Below, piece after piece: positions 61,107 to 64,000 of a stretch of DNA of 64,000 nucleotides. Below the pieces are notes generated by a model. It was not told the DNA's origin. It saw only the letters and a program-made list of their open reading frames with translations, and ran no database searches. Position 1 is the stretch's first letter. Every line of letters starts with the position of its first letter. The position numbers and the translations under genes are program-made. The stretch comes from Janthinobacterium rivuli (GTDB taxonomy: Bacteria > Pseudomonadota > Gammaproteobacteria > Burkholderiales > Burkholderiaceae_D), in assembly GCF_029690045.1 (NCBI RefSeq), contig NZ_CP121464.1:2542001-2606000 (forward strand), read 5' to 3'.

Positions 61107-64000
61107 GACTCGTCGCCTTCCTGATCGTGCAAGTCCCGGTAGCTTTTGCTTGCGGCTTTGTCAGCAATGCTGTCCTCGTCCTTGTAGCGATAATCGTCGT
61201 AGTGAAAATCATATTCGAGTGTGCTGACGGTGGCGCCTGCAGGAAAGTCCTCAGCCATTTCAGCGAGCTCATCCGGAAAAAAGTTGTCTTTGTAGTAAGC
61301 GGCCTCTTGCGCCAGATAGCGTTCGAGGACCGATTGCGCCTCGTCGTCGCTTTTCGGCTTGCTGCCAGCCAGCTGGTTCGGTTTCTGCTTGTGGCGGGGA
61401 ACCGCTTCCCTTTCGTCTTCGCCGTAGATCACGACGGCATTGCGATCAGGCAGGTTTTCCAGACGGGCAAAGCCGTTTGCATCGAGCTTGCCTTCCAGGC
61501 GGGTGCCATTGTCGAACAGCAAGGCGTATGGCGCCCCCACCATGGGCTGTAAATCATCCCAGCGATAATTCAATTCCATGAAATTGCTTACGTCCCCAGC
61601 CTGTGGCAACAAAGGTAATTTTGGGGTGCTGCTCGCCGGTCCCGTCAATTCCTTCATGCTGGCGTTGAAATCGATTTTTCCGGGTCCATGCAGCATGATG
61701 TTGCCGCCTTCGAGGCGGATGTACGCGCCCTGGGCCGTCATCAGGATGTGCTGCTTGGCCGCCGCCGTGACGCTCTTGGCGGTGCTGCTGACGGTGATGG
61801 CCTTGTCCGCCGTCAGCCGTGTCGCATCGGACTGGCTTTGACTGCTGACCTTGCCGCTGGCCGCATGCAGGCGGATGCCGGTTTCCTGGTTGGGCTTGTC
61901 CTTGCTGCTGGCCTTGCCGTAGGTGAACAGGCTGATGCCCTTGCCCAGCGCGTACAGGCTGTTGCCTTGCGCCGCAAAGTTGAGATCCGCGCCCGCCGCC
62001 AGACTGCCATTGCCGCCCGCGACCAGCACGGCGTTGGCCGGCGTGGTGGCGGCGATGCCGGACGGACTGGACAATTGCAGCTGCGGGTCGCCATACGCGC
62101 TGGCCTGGCCTTCGCCGCCCGCCGCCTGCTGGCCCTGGCCCTGGCCCGTCGTGGCGGCGCCCTCGGCCGTCGCGCCCAGGATCTCGATGCTGTGCTGCAT
62201 CTGGGCGAGGGCGGGGAGCTGCGCGGCTGGCGAAGGCGTCTCCGCCTGGTCCGGCGTGGCAGTGGAAGCTGGCGCGGCCGCACCGGCTGTGGCCGGGCTG
62301 GGCATTTCGAGCGCGAAATGTTTCTGCGCCTGCTCAGTCAGCGAGGTCTGCAGTTGCAAGCTTTGCCTGAGCTGTTCCAGCGCTTCCTGCGCATCCATGT
62401 GGCTGCCGCCGGCATCGCGGCCATGCGCCGACAGCAGCATGCCCGCTCCCGCACGCAGGGCGGCGCTGTGTTCCGTTTTCAGCTCGGCGCCAAAGCCGGC
62501 CGGCGCCAGCCGCTGGTTGTCGCTCTGGTGCCGCAAATGGCCCAGGTTCAGTTCGGCCGTTCCCTGATGGGGGCCGGCGTGGCGCTGCAGGGCGACGCGG
62601 CCCTGGCCCGGGCTGTCGTCGAACACCAGCTGGCTGTAGGCGCCACCGCCGCCCTGGCTCGTTGGCAATGCCTGCGTCTTGATGCCCGACAAGGCCGCCG
62701 GGTGGGCGTGGGCGCCGGCCTGGCCGGGAAACCACGCCGGCGCGTTGCCCGTCGCCGCGCCCGTGCCCTGGCTGACCTGGTTGTTTTGCGCGTCGGCCTG
62801 GCCGCGGCCGTTGTACAGCGTGCCGATGACGACGGGGCGGTCGATATTGCCTTCCAGGAAATCGACGAGCACTTCCTGGCCCACGCGGGGCAGGGCGTTG
62901 CTGCCCCAGTTGGCGCCGGCAACGGGCGCCAGCGGCGTGGCCACCCGCACCCACGTGCCGGCGCTGTCGTCGCCGGGCGCGCCCGTGTGGCCGTCGGCCG
63001 CCGGATGCGCCAGCCGGCTATGGCTTTGCGCGCCCCGCTGCCAGTGGAATTGCACCTTGATGCGGTGGTCGCGGTCCGTATGCAGCTGGGCGCCAGCCGG
63101 GCCGACGACGATGGCGGTCTGCTGGCCCATGATGACGGGGCGTGGATGCAGCAGTTGACCATGCTGGTCGGCATAGCTGCTGCGGTAGGGGACCTTGCTG
63201 CGGATGGCGTCGATGCGGTTGCGGTAGGGCGGGCGTTCGCTGATGGTGTCGCCGACGGCATGCAGGCTGCCGGCCGCCTCTTCGCCGATCAGCGCGTCGA
63301 GCAAGCCCTGGCCGAGGCGCTGCAGCAGGCCGCCGCCGAGTTCCGCATCGAGGTTGTTATGCATCAGGTGCACCGTGCGGGTGACGAGGAAGGTCGCTGC
63401 GTCGCCACCGCCGGCCGCATCCGTTTGCGCCTGGCCGCTCAGGGTAAACGTGGTGCCGGGCGCCAGGGTGCGCACGGTGCCGGCGCCCGTAAACACTTCC
63501 CTGGACGCCGTCAGCGCCTGCAACTGGCGCTCGGCAAGCCGTTGTCCGTGTTCGCGCGACGGGTAGGCATAGGCGCCGGGCGCGTCGCGGCTGATCAGCG
63601 CCATCGTTCCGTCATGGGCGCTGGCGGCGCTGATGGGGCGCTGGCCCAGCGCGCGGTAGTCCCAGCTGGACAGTTCGATGCCGTTGGTTTGCTGGCGCAG
63701 CTGCATGCGCCAGCGATCCATCGTGTCTTGCGGCATGACGGCGCCTGGCTGGCTGTAGGCAATGCTGGCCTGGGCGTTGGGCTTGAAGCTGCCGTTGTGG
63801 TCGGCGATGACGAGGGTATGGCTGCCCAGGCTGGCGCTGCCCGCGTCGCCCGTGTGTTCGGCATAGTAAAACAGGCCTTCCTCGCTCATCAGCCGCTCGG
63901 CAAAGGCCCAGTCGCTTTCCTGGTATTGGCTGCAGATGCTGCGTTTCGGATAGATTGCGCGGTCGAGCAGGTCGAAGCGCCAGGCCGGCGCCAGCATGCC
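61103..64000 (-). CDS. vgrG: VgrG (TssI) spike protein, leader of the PoNe module, partial (5' end outside window)
   Basis: About 965 residues are present; roughly 150 N-terminal ones lie beyond the right edge. The spike fold is clear: SICSQYQESDWAFAERLMSE, DHRIKVQFHWQRG, QEVLVDFLEGNIDRPVVIG, then a DUF2345-type beta-helix (YIRLEGGNIMLHGPGKIDF). The C-terminus has a transthyretin-like domain (PYALLFDNGTRLEGKLDANG, ARLENLPDRNAVVIYG), a common docking part for effectors, and an acidic tail of about 100 residues. The effector gene follows with an ATGA overlap. Confidence 0.93.
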   Translation of the reverse strand, partial: GMLAPAWRFDLLDRAIYPKRSICSQYQESDWAFAERLMSEEGLFYYAEHTGDAGSASLGSHTLVIADHNGSFKPNAQASIAYSQPGAVMPQDTMDRWRMQLRQQTNGIELSSWDYRALGQRPISAASAHDGTMALISRDAPGAYAYPSREHGQRLAERQLQALTASREVFTGAGTVRTLAPGTTFTLSGQAQTDAAGGGDAATFLVTRTVHLMHNNLDAELGGGLLQRLGQGLLDALIGEEAAGSLHAVGDTISERPPYRNRIDAIRSKVPYRSSYADQHGQLLHPRPVIMGQQTAIVVGPAGAQLHTDRDHRIKVQFHWQRGAQSHSRLAHPAADGHTGAPGDDSAGTWVRVATPLAPVAGANWGSNALPRVGQEVLVDFLEGNIDRPVVIGTLYNGRGQADAQNNQVSQGTGAATGNAPAWFPGQAGAHAHPAALSGIKTQALPTSQGGGGAYSQLVFDDSPGQGRVALQRHAGPHQGTAELNLGHLRHQSDNQRLAPAGFGAELKTEHSAALRAGAGMLLSAHGRDAGGSHMDAQEALEQLRQSLQLQTSLTEQAQKHFALEMPSPATAGAAAPASTATPDQAETPSPAAQLPALAQMQHSIEILGATAEGAATTGQGQGQQAAGGEGQASAYGDPQLQLSSPSGIAATTPANAVLVAGGNGSLAAGADLNFAAQGNSLYALGKGISLFTYGKASSKDKPNQETGIRLHAASGKVSSQSQSDATRLTADKAITVSSTAKSVTAAAKQHILMTAQGAYIRLEGGNIMLHGPGKIDFNASMKELTGPASSTPKLPLLPQAGDVSNFMELNYRWDDLQPMVGAPYALLFDNGTRLEGKLDANGFARLENLPDRNAVVIYGEDEREAVPRHKQKPNQLAGSKPKSDDEAQSVLERYLAQEAAYYKDNFFPDELAEMAEDFPAGATVSTLEYDFHYDDYRYKDEDSIADKAASKSYRDLHDQEGDES

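Overview
The window looks like a chromosomal segment of a GC-rich betaproteobacterium of the Oxalobacteraceae (Janthinobacterium/Massilia/Duganella-like). This rests on the housekeeping order lpxH - ppiB - ppiA // cysS - alkA-type glycosylase - accA - tilS - lysC - tRNA-Ser, on the protein sequences, and on a T6SS layout typical of that group. The genus is inferred, not proven.

Layout. (1) 1-1660: a minus-strand YtrA-type GntR regulator / ABC ATPase / permease operon with a clear promoter and overlapping operator. (2) 1.7-4.0 kb: an NHL-repeat lipoprotein gene broken by a one-base frameshift. (3) 4.0-13.5 kb: housekeeping genes, ending with tRNA-Ser(GCT) and a strong terminator that lies inside an unusual inverted duplication of the tRNA 3' end. 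(4) 13.7-39.1 kb: a type VI secretion system (T6SS). One minus-strand arm holds tssK-tssL-vgrG and a putative periplasmic immunity gene. A plus-strand arm holds a TPR lipoprotein, tssB, tssC, hcp, tssE, tssF, tssG and clpV. A second minus-strand arm holds a TagX-like peptidase, PAAR, an unknown membrane protein, tssM, tagF, an OmpA-type protein and tssA. No recognisable TssJ is present. (5) 39.3-47.8 kb: a plus-strand vgrG - DUF4123 adaptor - DUF3304 lipoprotein - Tle1-type phospholipase module, facing a second DUF3304 gene on the minus strand. (6) 47.4-64.0 kb: a third vgrG (running off the end), a PoNe-like nuclease effector, its adjacent immunity gene, and a roughly 11 kb array of homologous immunity genes (PoNi/DUF1911-like and DUF3396), several truncated or decayed, all on the minus strand.

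How the parts fit. The core genes encode membrane complex, baseplate, sheath, tube and recycling ATPase. Three vgrG genes each lead an effector module: a zincin-type metallopeptidase fused to VgrG, a lipase carried through a DUF4123 adaptor, and a nuclease that probably docks on a transthyretin-like VgrG tail. Each effector has a candidate immunity partner next to it.

The most interesting region is the immunity array. Two unrelated immunity families alternate and are often translationally coupled (ATGA or TAATG overlaps). They carry long near-identical blocks beside divergent N-terminal parts, include a gene that looks like a mosaic of two neighbours, and share one C-terminal tail module across families. 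This looks like a locus that diversifies immunity genes by duplication and gene conversion.
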